In this document: piece by piece, positions 1 to 8,227 of the stretch | How the letters are laid out: the number at the start of each line of letters is the position of its first letter | How positions within the stretch are numbered: position 1 is the stretch's first letter | DNA from: Christensenella sp. UBA3792 | GTDB lineage: Bacteria > Bacillota > Clostridia > Christensenellales > CAG-138 | DNA: 37,872 bases | Direction of reading: 5' to 3' | Assembly: GCA_002369195.1 (NCBI GenBank) | Contig: DFEW01000044.1 | Location: 4,594 to 42,465 of the forward strand | Position numbers and translations under genes: made by a program | The notes under the pieces: model-generated | The model's input: only the letters and a program-made list of their open reading frames with translations | Databases searched by the model: none | What the model was told of the DNA's origin: nothing

Positions 1-2
1 TC

Positions 3-197
3 AAAAGCGTGATCGTGTTCGGTCGCATGGAGCTCGTCGAGGACGAAGCGCGCGTGAAGGACGCGCTGCTGCATCTGACGCTGAAATTCACCGACGCATC
101 GTATTTTGAGGAGGAATGGAGAAAGGTCGGCGCGCGCGTTCGCATCACGGCATTGGTGCCGGAGCATATCAGCGGCAAGCGCGTCAACGAATCGTAA
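3..197 (+). CDS. C-terminal part of a NimA-like / pyridoxamine 5'-phosphate oxidase family flavin-binding protein (cut by window edge)
   Basis: Only the last 65 or so codons are present; the frame is open from base 3 and the start lies outside the window. The visible residues begin KSVIVFGRMELVEDEA and end in a strand plus EHISGKRVNES. This matches the end of the NimA-like split-barrel family, where a 'vvvfGrarlvede' strand is followed by a helix and a final 'eieHltGKr' strand. Members bind FMN or a related cofactor and many are annotated as nitroimidazole-resistance or pyridoxamine-phosphate-oxidase-like proteins, with the substrate rarely known. The next gene starts 6 bases downstream on the same strand, so the two are probably co-transcribed. 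The family call rests on a short tail and is moderately sure; a specific function cannot be given. Confidence 0.6.
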   Translation, partial: KSVIVFGRMELVEDEARVKDALLHLTLKFTDASYFEEEWRKVGARVRITALVPEHISGKRVNES

Positions 198-203
198 GGG
201 GTT

Positions 204-1049
204 ATGCGTCCATCAAACCGCAGGGCGGTCGCGTTCGCCGCGATCGCGTTCATCTATGCCGCGGCGATCGCCGTCGGCGTACTCATCTATCGCGCGCTGC
301 CGGGCGCGTTCTGGCTGCGTCTGCTGCTCGCCGACGTTGCGGCGACGGCGTTTGTGTTCGTGTTCAGCGTCCTTTTGAAGAACGCGTCGGTCTACGATCC
401 GTACTGGAGCGTGCAGCCGATCGCGATCCTGTCCGGCTTTGCGATCCACTGCGGGCTGACGCTTCCGGGCGCGCTGCTGCTCGCCGTCGTTTCGATCTGG
501 GGCGTGCGTCTGACCGCGAACTGGGCGTACACGTTTTACGGACTCGATCATCAGGACTGGCGCTATACGATGCTTCATGAGCGCACCGGCGCGCTGTACC
601 CGCTCGTAAACTTCTTCGGCATCCACCTGTTCCCGACGCTCGTCGTCTACTGCGTCACCCTGCCCGCCGTGCTGGTGATCGTGCGCGGCGCCGCATGGAA
701 CCCGCTGTGCCTGTTCGGACTGCTGCTGTCGCTTGCGGCGACCGTGCTGCAGGGCGTGTCCGATTGGCAGCTGCACCGCTTCCGCAGATCGCAGCGCGGG
801 GGATTTATCCGCGAGGGGCTCTGGACGCGCTCGCGCCATCCGAACTACCTCGGCGAGATCCTGATGTGGTGGGGCGTGGCGTTCGCATCGATCGCGGCGC
901 TCGGCGGCATATGGCAGCTCACGCTCGGCGCGATTCTGAACAATCTGATGTTCCTCTTTGTCAGCATCCCGATGGCGGACCGGCATCAGGCGCGCAAGGA
1001 CGGGTTCGAGACCTATAAGGCAGAGACCCACGCGCTGCGCATCTTCTGA
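204..1049 (+). CDS. DUF1295 / steroid 5-alpha-reductase-like integral membrane protein
   Basis: This 281-residue protein is almost entirely hydrophobic, with several membrane segments beginning at about residues 9-28 and 32-50. Near residues 200-225 it carries the family signature SRHPNYLGEILMWWGVAF, preceded by GLWTRS. The same motif is found in DUF1295 proteins and in the C-terminal NADPH-binding part of isoprenylcysteine methyltransferases and 5-alpha-reductases. Bacterial DUF1295 proteins have no settled substrate; a membrane-embedded reductase or methyltransferase acting on a lipid is the usual inference. The ATG follows an AAGGGG ribosome-binding sequence and lies 6 bases after the flavoprotein stop, which suggests a redox-linked pair. 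A terminator hairpin follows directly. Confidence 0.85.
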   Translation: MRPSNRRAVAFAAIAFIYAAAIAVGVLIYRALPGAFWLRLLLADVAATAFVFVFSVLLKNASVYDPYWSVQPIAILSGFAIHCGLTLPGALLLAVVSIWGVRLTANWAYTFYGLDHQDWRYTMLHERTGALYPLVNFFGIHLFPTLVVYCVTLPAVLVIVRGAAWNPLCLFGLLLSLAATVLQGVSDWQLHRFRRSQRGGFIREGLWTRSRHPNYLGEILMWWGVAFASIAALGGIWQLTLGAILNNLMFLFVSIPMADRHQARKDGFETYKAETHALRIF

Positions 1050-1055
1050 ATGTGT

Positions 1056-1100
1056 AAAAAACAACAGGCGCTCCTATGAAGGAACGCCTGTTTCTCATTT
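1056..1100. terminator. Bidirectional intrinsic terminator between convergent genes
   Basis: The arms AACAGGCG (1063-1070) and CGCCTGTT (1085-1092) form an 8-bp stem. It is flanked by an A-run at 1056-1061 and a T-rich tract at 1091-1100. Either strand therefore reads as a stem followed by U residues. It separates the DUF1295 gene (plus) from arcB (minus), whose 3' ends face each other. Confidence 0.8.
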
Positions 1101-1105
1101 TGTGC

Positions 1106-2098
1106 TTATTTGTCGAGCGTGTCGGACATGGTCGCGACCATGACCGCCTTGATCGTGTGCATACGGTTCTCCGCCTCGTCGAACACGACGCTGTGCTTCG
1201 AACGGAACACCTCGTCGGTGACTTCCATTTCCTTGAGGCCGAAGCGCTCGTAGATGTCTCTGCCGACGCTCGTCTCGAGATCGTGGAAGGACGGGAGGCA
1301 ATGCTCGAAGATGACGTCCGGATTGCCGGTCTTCTTGAGCATGTCCATGGTGACGCGGTACGGCTCCAAGAGGCGAATGCGCTCTTCGAACTGCGCTTCC
1401 TCACCCATCGATACCCAAACGTCGGTGTAGATGACGTCCGCGCCCTCGACCGCGTCGATCGAATCGGACAGCTCGATCTTGCCGCCGGTCTCCTTGCAGA
1501 GCTCGCGCATTCTTTCCACGAGGTCCTCCGCCGGGAACAGCTCCTTGGGCGCGATGCCGACAAAGTGCATGCCCATCTTCGCGCAGCCGATCATCAGGGA
1601 GTTGCCCATGTTGTTGCGCGCGTCGCCGACGTACACGAACTTGACCTCATGAAGCGGCTTTTTGACGTGCTCTTCGATCGTCATCCAGTCCGCAAGCACC
1701 TGCGTCGGATGATACAGGTCGGTAAGACCGTTCCATACCGGAACGCCGCTGTGCTTTGCGAGCAGCTCGACGGTCTCCTGCTTGAAGCCGCGGAACTCGA
1801 TGCCGTCATAGAAGCGGCCCAGCACCTTTGCGGTATCCTCGAGCGATTCCTTCTTGCCCATCTGGGAGTTCGAAAGGAACGTCACGTTCGCGCCTTCGTC
1901 GTACGCGGCGGTCTCAAACGCGCAGCGGGTGCGGGTGCTGGTTTTCTCGAACAGCAGCACGACGTTTTTGTTCGCCATGCGCTTCGGGAAAATGCCCTGT
2001 TTCTTTTCGGCCTTGACCTGATGCGCGAGCTTCAAAAGCGCGCGGATCTCATCGGGCGTGTAGTCGAGCAGCGTGAGAAAGTTTCTTCCCTGGAACAT
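1106..2098 (-). CDS. arcB: Ornithine carbamoyltransferase, catabolic (ArcB) type
   Basis: This 330-residue protein has the usual family length. It shows the carbamoyl-phosphate motif STRTR at residues 54-58, HPTQ near 130 in the [11 protein letters not shown] context, and the ornithine-side HCLPSFHD near 270. The enzyme interconverts ornithine plus carbamoyl phosphate with citrulline plus phosphate in the cytoplasm. The start region ([17 protein letters not shown]), the length and the position 35 bases after arcA favour the catabolic enzyme of the arginine deiminase pathway over biosynthetic ArgF, but sequence alone cannot exclude an anabolic role. An AAAGGAAA ribosome-binding site precedes the ATG. 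No carbamate kinase (arcC) or arginine/ornithine antiporter (arcD) is in the window, so energy capture and exchange must be encoded elsewhere. Confidence 0.95.
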   Translation of the reverse strand: MFQGRNFLTLLDYTPDEIRALLKLAHQVKAEKKQGIFPKRMANKNVVLLFEKTSTRTRCAFETAAYDEGANVTFLSNSQMGKKESLEDTAKVLGRFYDGIEFRGFKQETVELLAKHSGVPVWNGLTDLYHPTQVLADWMTIEEHVKKPLHEVKFVYVGDARNNMGNSLMIGCAKMGMHFVGIAPKELFPAEDLVERMRELCKETGGKIELSDSIDAVEGADVIYTDVWVSMGEEAQFEERIRLLEPYRVTMDMLKKTGNPDVIFEHCLPSFHDLETSVGRDIYERFGLKEMEVTDEVFRSKHSVVFDEAENRMHTIKAVMVATMSDTLDK

Positions 2099-2133
2099 AA
2101 TGTGTTTCCTTTCTGTATCGTAATATTTTCGGA

Positions 2134-3354
2134 TTATCTTGTGATCGGTTCGCGCACAAACGGCATGCTCATGCAGCGCGGACCGCCGCGGCCTCTCGAC
2201 AGCTCTGCGGAGGGGATCTCATGAACGGTGATGCCGTTCTCGCGCAGGATGCGGTTTGTGACGTAGTTTCTCGAATACGTGATGACCTCGCCGGGCGCGA
2301 CGCAAAGCGTGTTTGCGCCGTCGTTCCACTGCTCGCGCGCCGCGTCGATCTCGCTCGTGCCGCCGCACTCGATGAAGCGGATCGGTCTGCCGAGCGCTTC
2401 GGAGAACGCTTCCTTTACCGGACGCTGGTACTCCTCGATGCGAAGCCGCTTGCCGTCGGGCTTGGTGAGCCGGAACGCGCGCATCGTGCGCAGGATGTTC
2501 GGATGCACGACGAACGTGTCGACGTCGACCATCGTCATGACGGTATCGAGGTGCATGAACGCGCGCACCTTCGGAATATCGACCGCCAGCACCTGCTTGA
2601 TGCCGGTGCGCTCGCCGATCAGACGGTTCGCCGCCAGCTCGACCGCCTGCGCGCTCGTGCGCTGCGACATGCCGAACGCCACGGTGTCGGGCGAAAGCAC
2701 GAGGCAATCGCCGCCTTCGAGCGAATGCACATCCGTGCGGTCATGGTATTTGGGAACCCACTTATACACGGGATGATACTTGAAAATGTACTTTGCAAAC
2801 AGGGTCTCGCGCCGTCTGACCTCGTTCGCCATGCGAGAGATCAGCACGCCGTCGCTCACATTCATGAACGGGTCGCGGGTGAAGTACAGGTTCGGCATGG
2901 GATCGACGTAGAACGGATACTTGTCGTCCGTGTAGTCGACGAGGTGACGCTTTTCGACCTTGTCGAGGTCGCTCTTGCGCACGCCGCCCGCGATGATCTC
3001 GATGAGCTCGTCGAGCGGTTTTGCGGACAGATACTCGTTCACCGCCTGTTCGGCGCCCTCCGCGTTGATGTTCGCCTCGCGGATGTACTCCCAGGTCAAT
3101 TCCTCCTGCACGCCCGCCGATTCGACCGCTTCCTTCAAAAGGTCGTCGAGATACAGAACCTTGACGCCGCACTCCTGCAGCGTTTTGGCGAACTGATCGT
3201 GCTCTTCGCGCGCGTGAACGAGATACGGAATATCATCGAACAGCTGACGCGAAAGGTAATCGGGCATCAGATTTTCAAGCTCCTTGCCCGGTCTGTGCAG
3301 CATGACGGTCTTCAGTTTCCCGACCTCGGACTGCACGCAAATCGGTTTGTCCAT
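2134..3354 (-). CDS. arcA: Arginine deiminase
   Basis: This 406-residue cytoplasmic enzyme hydrolyses arginine to citrulline and ammonia, the first step of the arginine deiminase pathway. The family motifs are intact: an N-terminal [26 protein letters not shown] near residue 165, the catalytic HSLEGGD region near 215, and the nucleophile Cys394 in [11 protein letters not shown] near the C-terminus. The ATG follows a strong AAGGAGGG ribosome-binding site. Only 11 bases separate it from the amidase stop, so it is probably the fifth gene of the dnaX-led operon, although a candidate internal promoter lies about 70 bases upstream. In fermentative bacteria the pathway yields ATP and ammonia for acid resistance; that role here is inferred. 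Confidence 0.97.
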   Translation of the reverse strand: MDKPICVQSEVGKLKTVMLHRPGKELENLMPDYLSRQLFDDIPYLVHAREEHDQFAKTLQECGVKVLYLDDLLKEAVESAGVQEELTWEYIREANINAEGAEQAVNEYLSAKPLDELIEIIAGGVRKSDLDKVEKRHLVDYTDDKYPFYVDPMPNLYFTRDPFMNVSDGVLISRMANEVRRRETLFAKYIFKYHPVYKWVPKYHDRTDVHSLEGGDCLVLSPDTVAFGMSQRTSAQAVELAANRLIGERTGIKQVLAVDIPKVRAFMHLDTVMTMVDVDTFVVHPNILRTMRAFRLTKPDGKRLRIEEYQRPVKEAFSEALGRPIRFIECGGTSEIDAAREQWNDGANTLCVAPGEVITYSRNYVTNRILRENGITVHEIPSAELSRGRGGPRCMSMPFVREPITR

Positions 3355-3365
3355 GAATACCCTCC

Positions 3366-4244
3366 TTATTCGGTTCTCTCCGGTTGGAAATACCCAAGGA
3401 TCCCCAAATAGATCCCAAGTGCCATCTTATCCTGAAAAGCATCGTTCGTCAAGAGCAAGTCTTCCGATTCGTTGCTCAAATGGCCCATTTCTATACAAAT
3501 GACCGGTCGTGTACACCAGTTGAAGCCGGTCTGATCGTCGCGATAGGTGATGCCGTTGTTCTTGCGCAGCGGCAGGTCGGTCGCCGCGCAGTACGATTCG
3601 ATGATCGCCTGCGCCGCGCGCACGTTCTCCGAGAATGTCGCCGTGCACTCGCGCGCGGGAACCAGCATGAACGCGCCGCGGATGCGCGTGTCGTCCGCGC
3701 CGTTGCAATGCAGGCGGATCGCCAGATCGACCTCGTTTTCGTTCATGATCTCGGCGCGCTCGCGCTCGGAAAGATTCACGTCGTTGCTCGTGCGCGTCAA
3801 AACGACGGTCGCGCCCTGCGCTTCGAGCAGCGCCGCAAGCTTCAAGGCGACGCGCAGGTTCACTTCATACTCGGCGACGCCGGACGCGATGCCCACCGTG
3901 CCCGCCGAGCACTTCACCTGCTGCGTCTCCGACTGCGGCGCGATCGGCTCGGTCGCGAAGTTCGGGCGCGCCTGATGCCCCGGATCGATTCCGATCTTGA
4001 TCCCGTACAGCGGCGGCTGCGGCGTCGGCGTGGGCGTCGGCGTCGGCAGCGGCGGAGGCGTCAGGGGTACGTCGGTCGGCACCGCAACGGTCTCGTCGAT
4101 CGGCGTGGAAAACGCCACCGATTCCTCCACCGGCGTGCTTACCGGCTCGGTCGGGGCGGGCGTCGGTTCGATTTCGGGCGTCAAAAAGCCGGCGCAGCCC
4201 AAAAGCAGCGCCGACAGCAGCAGCACCAAAACCAAACGCTTCAT
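3366..4244 (-). CDS. Lipoprotein N-acetylmuramoyl-L-alanine amidase (Amidase_3)
   Basis: The enzyme cleaves the bond between N-acetylmuramic acid and the stem peptide of peptidoglycan. The ATG at 4244 is chosen, giving 292 residues, because it starts a textbook lipoprotein signal (KRLVLVLLLSALLLGC, lipidated Cys17) and lies one base after the recR stop. A Thr/Pro/Val-rich linker ending in repeated TP units runs to about residue 80. The Amidase_3 domain follows, with zinc ligands suggested by IGIDPGHQ, a Glu in the GVAEYEVNLRVALKL helix, IRLHCNG and the catalytic CIEMGHLSNESED. It should act on the outer face of the membrane, tethered to reach the wall. It sits between recR and arcA with no functional link I can see beyond co-transcription. 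Confidence 0.92.
   Translation of the reverse strand: MKRLVLVLLLSALLLGCAGFLTPEIEPTPAPTEPVSTPVEESVAFSTPIDETVAVPTDVPLTPPPLPTPTPTPTPQPPLYGIKIGIDPGHQARPNFATEPIAPQSETQQVKCSAGTVGIASGVAEYEVNLRVALKLAALLEAQGATVVLTRTSNDVNLSERERAEIMNENEVDLAIRLHCNGADDTRIRGAFMLVPARECTATFSENVRAAQAIIESYCAATDLPLRKNNGITYRDDQTGFNWCTRPVICIEMGHLSNESEDLLLTNDAFQDKMALGIYLGILGYFQPERTE
3424..3452 (-). promoter_or_regulatory. Candidate internal promoter for arcA-arcB
   Basis: On the minus strand, TTGACG (3447-3452) and TAAGAT (3424-3429) are separated by exactly 17 bases, inside the last codons of the amidase gene. The start point would fall about 60 bases before the arcA ATG. The -35 matches consensus at 5 of 6 positions and the -10 at 4 of 6. 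It would let arginine catabolism be expressed separately from the upstream replication and repair genes. It was recognised by eye only. Confidence 0.4.
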
Positions 4245-4245
4245 A

Positions 4246-4839
4246 TCAGAGAATCCTGCGCCCTTCCAACGCTTTTGCAAGCGTGACTTCATCGGTATAT
4301 TCGAGATTGCCGCCGATCGGAATGCCGTGCGCGATGCGCGACGTCGTGATGCCGAGCGGCTTTAATAGCTTTGCGATATACGCCGCGGTCGCTTCGCCCT
4401 CGACGTCCGGATTCGTCGCAAGGATGACCTCCCGAACCTGTCCGCTTCTGCACCGCTCGAGCAGCGCGTTGATGCGCAGCGCCCCCGGACCGATGCCGTT
4501 CATCGGCGAAAGCGAGCCGTTCAGGACATGGTAATGCCCGTGAAACTCGCGCGTCTTTTCCATCGAGAGCACGTCGCGCGCGTCGCTGACCACGCACACC
4601 GTATCCTCGGTGCGCTTCGGGTCGGCGCAGATCTCGCACAGCTCCAGGTCGGTAAACGCGCCGCAGACCGGGCACGGATGTACCTTCTCGCGCGCCGCCG
4701 TGATCGCCTCAGCAAGCTCCGCCGCCTGCTCCTTCGGGACGCTCAGAAGATGGTACGCGAGCCGCTGCGCCGTCTTGTGCCCGATGCCGGGCAGCCGTCC
4801 GAGCTGCGTCGTCAGTTTTTCGATCGATGCGATTGCCAT
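4246..4839 (-). CDS. recR: Recombination mediator RecR
   Basis: RecR works with RecO and RecF to load RecA on gapped DNA. The ATG at 4839 gives 197 residues, the normal size; an upstream in-frame extension overlaps ybaB and looks unlike RecR. The helix-hairpin-helix LPGIGHKTAQRLAYHLL is at residues 16-32. A C4 zinc finger uses Cys56, Cys59, Cys68 and Cys71. The TOPRIM domain starts at VCVVSDARDVLSMEKT and includes FHGHYHVLNGSLSPMNGIGP. The gene starts one base after the ybaB stop, and dnaX-ybaB-recR is a conserved bacterial cluster. The start of the amidase gene follows its stop by one base, so translation is probably coupled. Confidence 0.97.
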   Translation of the reverse strand: MAIASIEKLTTQLGRLPGIGHKTAQRLAYHLLSVPKEQAAELAEAITAAREKVHPCPVCGAFTDLELCEICADPKRTEDTVCVVSDARDVLSMEKTREFHGHYHVLNGSLSPMNGIGPGALRINALLERCRSGQVREVILATNPDVEGEATAAYIAKLLKPLGITTSRIAHGIPIGGNLEYTDEVTLAKALEGRRIL

Positions 4840-4840
4840 A

Positions 4841-5185
4841 TCAGAAACCGAGGCCCATGCCGCCGGTGATCTTCGCCATCTCGCGGTCGACGGTGTCGCC
4901 CGCTTCCTTGAGCGCCGCATTGACGCCCGCAACGATCAGATCCTCGAGCATCTCCACGTCGTCGGGATCGACGCACGCCGGATCGAGCTTGATCGACTGC
5001 ACGGTCTTGTTGCCGAGCACGGTGACCGTCACCATGCCGCCGCCCGCCGTCGCGGAGAACTCGGTCTCTTCCAGCTCCTGCTGCTTCTTCTGGATCTCCT
5101 GCTGCATCTTCTGCGCCTTCATCATCATCTGCTGCATGTTCATGCCGCCGCCCATTCCGCCTCTGGGGAATCCGCCTTTTGCCAT
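4841..5185 (-). CDS. ybaB: YbaB/EbfC family nucleoid-associated protein
   Basis: This 114-residue protein has a Gly/Met-rich start (MAKGGFPRGGMGGGMNMQQ), a helix dense in Gln, Lys and Met (residues 19-41) and a strand-helix core that includes VTVTVLGNKTVQSIKLDP. That is the YbaB fold, a dimeric tweezer-like DNA-binding protein found across bacteria and typically lying between dnaX and recR as here. Its exact cellular role is unsettled; nucleoid organisation and gene regulation are proposed. A GGAGG ribosome-binding site precedes the ATG, 14 bases after the dnaX stop. Confidence 0.95.
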   Translation of the reverse strand: MAKGGFPRGGMGGGMNMQQMMMKAQKMQQEIQKKQQELEETEFSATAGGGMVTVTVLGNKTVQSIKLDPACVDPDDVEMLEDLIVAGVNAALKEAGDTVDREMAKITGGMGLGF

Positions 5186-5199
5186 TGTTCTACCTCCGT

Positions 5200-6909
5200 T
5201 TAATTGATCGTCAGCGAGCTGCCGAACAGCTCCTTGAGTTTTTCTTCATTTTCATTCATCAGCTGCGCGAGCCGAAAGTGCAGTTCCGTTCCCGGACGCA
5301 CCGACTCGATCGCCGTCTTGACCGTCTGTAAATTGCGCGCCGCCGTGATCCCGTTCAGCTTGCTTTCCTGCGAAGCGGGGAACTCGACCGTCAGCACATC
5401 GCCCGAAAGCTGTACGCCGCGTGTATCCTTCGCGTACATAAAGACCATCGGGTTCAGCTCCAGAATCTTCTTCTTCGCGCTTGCCCAGATCGCCTCCGCG
5501 TCGCCCGACTGTGCAGATTCCGGCGCGCTCTCGCGCTTCGGCTCGGGTGCGGGTTCGGGTGCTGTCTTCGGTTCGGGTGCGATCGCCGGTTTCGGCTTGG
5601 GCTGCGCGATCGGCTGCGTCCGCGGCGTCTCCGCTTGCTGCGCGGGCTGCGCCTGCTCTGTCTCCCACGGATCGTCGAACACTGGCTCCGCAGGCGGCGC
5701 TTCGAGCATCGGCGGCTCGTCGTACGCCGGTTCCTCCGCCCGCCGCGCTATTGCCGGCGCCGCCGAAACGGGACGCTGTTCCAGCAACGCGACGCGCGAT
5801 TCGAGCGCGGCAAAGCTTTGATCGTCGACCGGACGGCAGATGCGGATGAACGCCGCCTCGATCGGGATGCGCGGGGATGCGAACAGTTTCAGCGTGCTCT
5901 GCACCTTCAGCATCTGTTCGAGCGCGTAGAGGATGCGCGATTCGTCCGCGCCCTTGGCTGCCTTCAGATACCGCTGCATCTGATCGTCGGTGCAATCTAA
6001 AAGGTCCGCGCAGTCGCCGCAGGTTTTGGCAAGAAGCAGCGCGCGAAAATGCCGCGCAAGATCGTTCAAAAATACGCCGAGATCGCGTCCGTTTGCGATT
6101 ACATCGTCGAGCGCGCGCACCGCGTCCGCGGCGTTTCCGTTCAGAAGCGCCTGCGCGGTCCGTTCGAGCGTCGTTCCCGAAACGGTGCCGAGCGCGTCGT
6201 ACACATCCTGTTCGCTGACGGTGTTTCCGGCAAAGGACAGGCACTGGTCGGCAAGCGACAGCGCGTCGCGCATGCCGCCGTCCGCCGCGCGGGCGATGAG
6301 TCTTAGGCCGTTCGGATCGATGGTCGCGCCCGCTTTTTCAAGCACCATCGTCAGGTTCGTGATGATATGCGCGATCGAGAAGCGGTGAAAATCGAACCGC
6401 TGACAGCGCGAAACGATCGTCGCGGGGAGCTTTTGCGGCTCGGTCGTGGCGAGGATGAACAGCACGTGCGCCGGCGGCTCCTCCAGCGTCTTTAAAAGCG
6501 CATTGAACGCCGCGGTCGAAAGCATGTGCACCTCGTCGATGATGAACACGCGATAGCGCAGCTCCAGCGGCGCGAACTGCGCCTGCTCGATCAGCGAACG
6601 GACGTTGTCGACGCCGTTGTTCGATGCCGCGTCGATCTCGATCACGTCCGCGCTGCCCGCCTTCGACAGTCTGCACGCCTCGCACGCCATGCACGGCTCG
6701 CCGTCCTTCGGGGAAAGGCAGTTGACCGCGCGGGCGAGAATCTTCGCCGAGCTCGTCTTGCCCGTTCCGCGCGAGCCGCAGAACAGATAGGCGTGGGAGA
6801 TCTTGCCCTCCCGCACCTGATTTTTCAGAATGGTCGTGATATGATCCTGCCCGATGACCTCCGAGAAGGTCTCCGGACGGAATTCGCGATACAATGCGCG
6901 CCGTGCCAA
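5200..6909 (-). CDS. dnaX: DNA polymerase III subunit gamma/tau (UUG start)
   Basis: This is the clamp-loader ATPase of the replisome, 569 residues. Walker A is GSRGTGKT at 45-52, zinc-binding cysteines are at 64, 73, 76 and 79, and the Walker B DEVHML and the sensor/arginine-finger SRCQRFDF follow. Residues from about 380 to 470 form an Ala/Pro/Glu-rich linker before a C-terminal tau-like domain. The first codon is TTG, nine bases after AAAGGA; MARRALYREFRPETFSEVIGQ matches the family N-terminus exactly, so the rare start is well supported. I saw no A-rich slippery heptamer that would yield a short gamma form. It leads an operon with ybaB and recR and has its own promoter. Confidence 0.97.
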   Translation of the reverse strand: MARRALYREFRPETFSEVIGQDHITTILKNQVREGKISHAYLFCGSRGTGKTSSAKILARAVNCLSPKDGEPCMACEACRLSKAGSADVIEIDAASNNGVDNVRSLIEQAQFAPLELRYRVFIIDEVHMLSTAAFNALLKTLEEPPAHVLFILATTEPQKLPATIVSRCQRFDFHRFSIAHIITNLTMVLEKAGATIDPNGLRLIARAADGGMRDALSLADQCLSFAGNTVSEQDVYDALGTVSGTTLERTAQALLNGNAADAVRALDDVIANGRDLGVFLNDLARHFRALLLAKTCGDCADLLDCTDDQMQRYLKAAKGADESRILYALEQMLKVQSTLKLFASPRIPIEAAFIRICRPVDDQSFAALESRVALLEQRPVSAAPAIARRAEEPAYDEPPMLEAPPAEPVFDDPWETEQAQPAQQAETPRTQPIAQPKPKPAIAPEPKTAPEPAPEPKRESAPESAQSGDAEAIWASAKKKILELNPMVFMYAKDTRGVQLSGDVLTVEFPASQESKLNGITAARNLQTVKTAIESVRPGTELHFRLAQLMNENEEKLKELFGSSLTIN

Positions 6910-6931
6910 AGCGATCGTTCCTTTCCGAGCC

Positions 6932-6950
6932 GTGCGGCTTTTTGCCGCAC
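6932..6950 (-). other. Stem-loop in the dnaX leader
   Basis: The arms GTGCGGC and GCCGCAC (7 bp) close a five-base loop within the roughly 50-base dnaX leader, just upstream of the ribosome-binding site. There is no U-run, so it is not a terminator. It might affect translation from the weak UUG start or stabilise the mRNA; that is inference. Confidence 0.5.
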
Positions 6951-6965
6951 ACGCCTACAGGTTGC

Positions 6966-6994
6966 AGTATAACACATTCGTTTCGGTTTCACAA
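6966..6994 (-). promoter_or_regulatory. Promoter of the dnaX operon
   Basis: On the minus strand, TTGTGA (6989-6994) and TATACT (6966-6971) are separated by 17 bases. The predicted start is near 6959, about 50 bases before the TTG of dnaX. It lies back to back with the promoter of the propeller-radA operon, with about 20 bases between the two -35 boxes. Confidence 0.75.
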
Positions 6995-7015
6995 TGCCCT
7001 TTTGCCGCGTGACGG

Positions 7016-7044
7016 TTGACCGCGCGCCGAAAAAATAGTAGAAT
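7016..7044 (+). promoter_or_regulatory. Promoter of the propeller-radA operon, possibly leaderless
   Basis: TTGACC (7016-7021) and TAGAAT (7039-7044) are separated by 17 bases. Only six bases (7045-7050) separate the -10 box from the ATG at 7051, so the expected start point is the A of that ATG. No Shine-Dalgarno sequence fits in between. Confidence 0.75.
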
Positions 7045-7050
7045 AGCGGC

Positions 7051-8223
7051 ATGAAGCACGAAAAGCGGTACCACTCCACCGAAAAGGTGAAAATCCGGTT
7101 CAAACGATTCCGCATTGCGCCCTATCTCGAGATCCTGCTCGGGCTGGGGCTGCTTGCCGCGCTCGGCTTCGCGATCTGGCGCTACGGCGTGCCGTTCTTT
7201 ACGGGGCTTGCGCACCACGCGTATTCGTGCAGCGAACCGGAGGCGACGCCCTCCCCCACGCCCGTTCCGACGCCGGAACCGACGCGCGACCCGTATCCCG
7301 ATCATGCCCTGTACGACGCCGATCTCAAGGCGCTGCAGACCGAAATCGTCATTCCCGAATACCAGTATGCGACCGATCTGTCCGTGTACGGCGACACGAT
7401 CCTTGCCGCGGTCGGCAACTATACGCCCGACGGCACGGCGGCGTTCGTGCGCGCATATCTGTACGACACCGCAAAGGGAACGCACACGTTCCTTGCCCTG
7501 CCGCTACAGTACAAGAGCATCCGCTTCCCCGCAATGAACGCGCGCTGGATCGTCTATCTCGACGCGGCGGCGAACGGCGGCGGACGCCTGATGGCGTATG
7601 ACCGGCAGACGCAGGAGGCGAAAGCGCTCAAAACCGTGCATACGGGGCTCGTGCGTCCGGTTCTGTACGGCGACACCGCGGTGTGGATCGAGCGCACGGG
7701 ACAGTCGCGCGACAAGCTCTTTGCGGTCGATCTCAACACCGGCGAAAGCGCGACGATTGCGATCTTCGACGGCTCGCCCTATGCGCTGTCGAAGCCGTTT
7801 CTGTACGAAAGCACGCTTCTGTACGTCTCGCCCGAGGGCAAGCTCACCGCGCTCGATCTCGACAGCGGCGCGTCAGAGACCGTTGCGGTTGAGGCGGACT
7901 ACGTGCACGACCCGCAGATGAACGGCGACGGCATCGCTTTTCTGGACACCGACCACGCGGCGGACGGGCATGTGCTGTTCTATGACGGCACCGGAACGGT
8001 GACGGTCGCATCCGGCGCGGTCGACTTTTTCCTCGGCGACGGGTTCATCGCCTATTCGCGGTACGACAAAAACTACGTGTATTTTTACGGCGACGGCACG
8101 ACGTTCTGCACGACGCGCAGCGACGAGACGGCGATGCTGCTGGCCGCAGGCGGCGACGTGATCGTCTGGATGGACGTCACATGGCGCGACAAGGACATTC
8201 TGGAATGGATGAGGGTCAGGTAA
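7051..8223 (+). CDS. Membrane-anchored beta-propeller-like protein of unknown function
   Basis: This 390-residue protein is not recognised to a named family. A basic start (MKHEKRYHSTEKVKIRFKR) is followed by one membrane helix at about residues 27-50 (YLEILLGLGLLAALGFAIW) and a short TPSPTPVPTPEPT linker. The remainder is outside the cell and made of repeated strand-turn units such as VYGDTILAAVG, LYGDTAVWIE, LYESTLLYVSPEGKLTALDLDSG and GDGFIAYSRYDKNYVYF. The regular spacing of 'YDTAKG', 'YDRQTQ', 'VDLNTG' and 'LDLDSG' turns resembles TolB-like or DUF5050 propellers. It lies four bases before radA and probably shares its transcript. A binding or sensing role at the surface is plausible but unproven. 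Confidence 0.75.
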   Translation: MKHEKRYHSTEKVKIRFKRFRIAPYLEILLGLGLLAALGFAIWRYGVPFFTGLAHHAYSCSEPEATPSPTPVPTPEPTRDPYPDHALYDADLKALQTEIVIPEYQYATDLSVYGDTILAAVGNYTPDGTAAFVRAYLYDTAKGTHTFLALPLQYKSIRFPAMNARWIVYLDAAANGGGRLMAYDRQTQEAKALKTVHTGLVRPVLYGDTAVWIERTGQSRDKLFAVDLNTGESATIAIFDGSPYALSKPFLYESTLLYVSPEGKLTALDLDSGASETVAVEADYVHDPQMNGDGIAFLDTDHAADGHVLFYDGTGTVTVASGAVDFFLGDGFIAYSRYDKNYVYFYGDGTTFCTTRSDETAMLLAAGGDVIVWMDVTWRDKDILEWMRVR

Positions 8224-8227
8224 GACG

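Noticed and set aside
5200..6909. Programmed frameshift in dnaX giving a gamma subunit
   Set aside because: No A-rich slippery heptamer followed by a stem was seen in the coding strand.
6910..7050. Small SRP RNA gene upstream of dnaX
   Set aside because: The 140-bp region is filled by two promoters and a short hairpin. No SRP Alu/S-domain-like stem with a GGAA loop was found.
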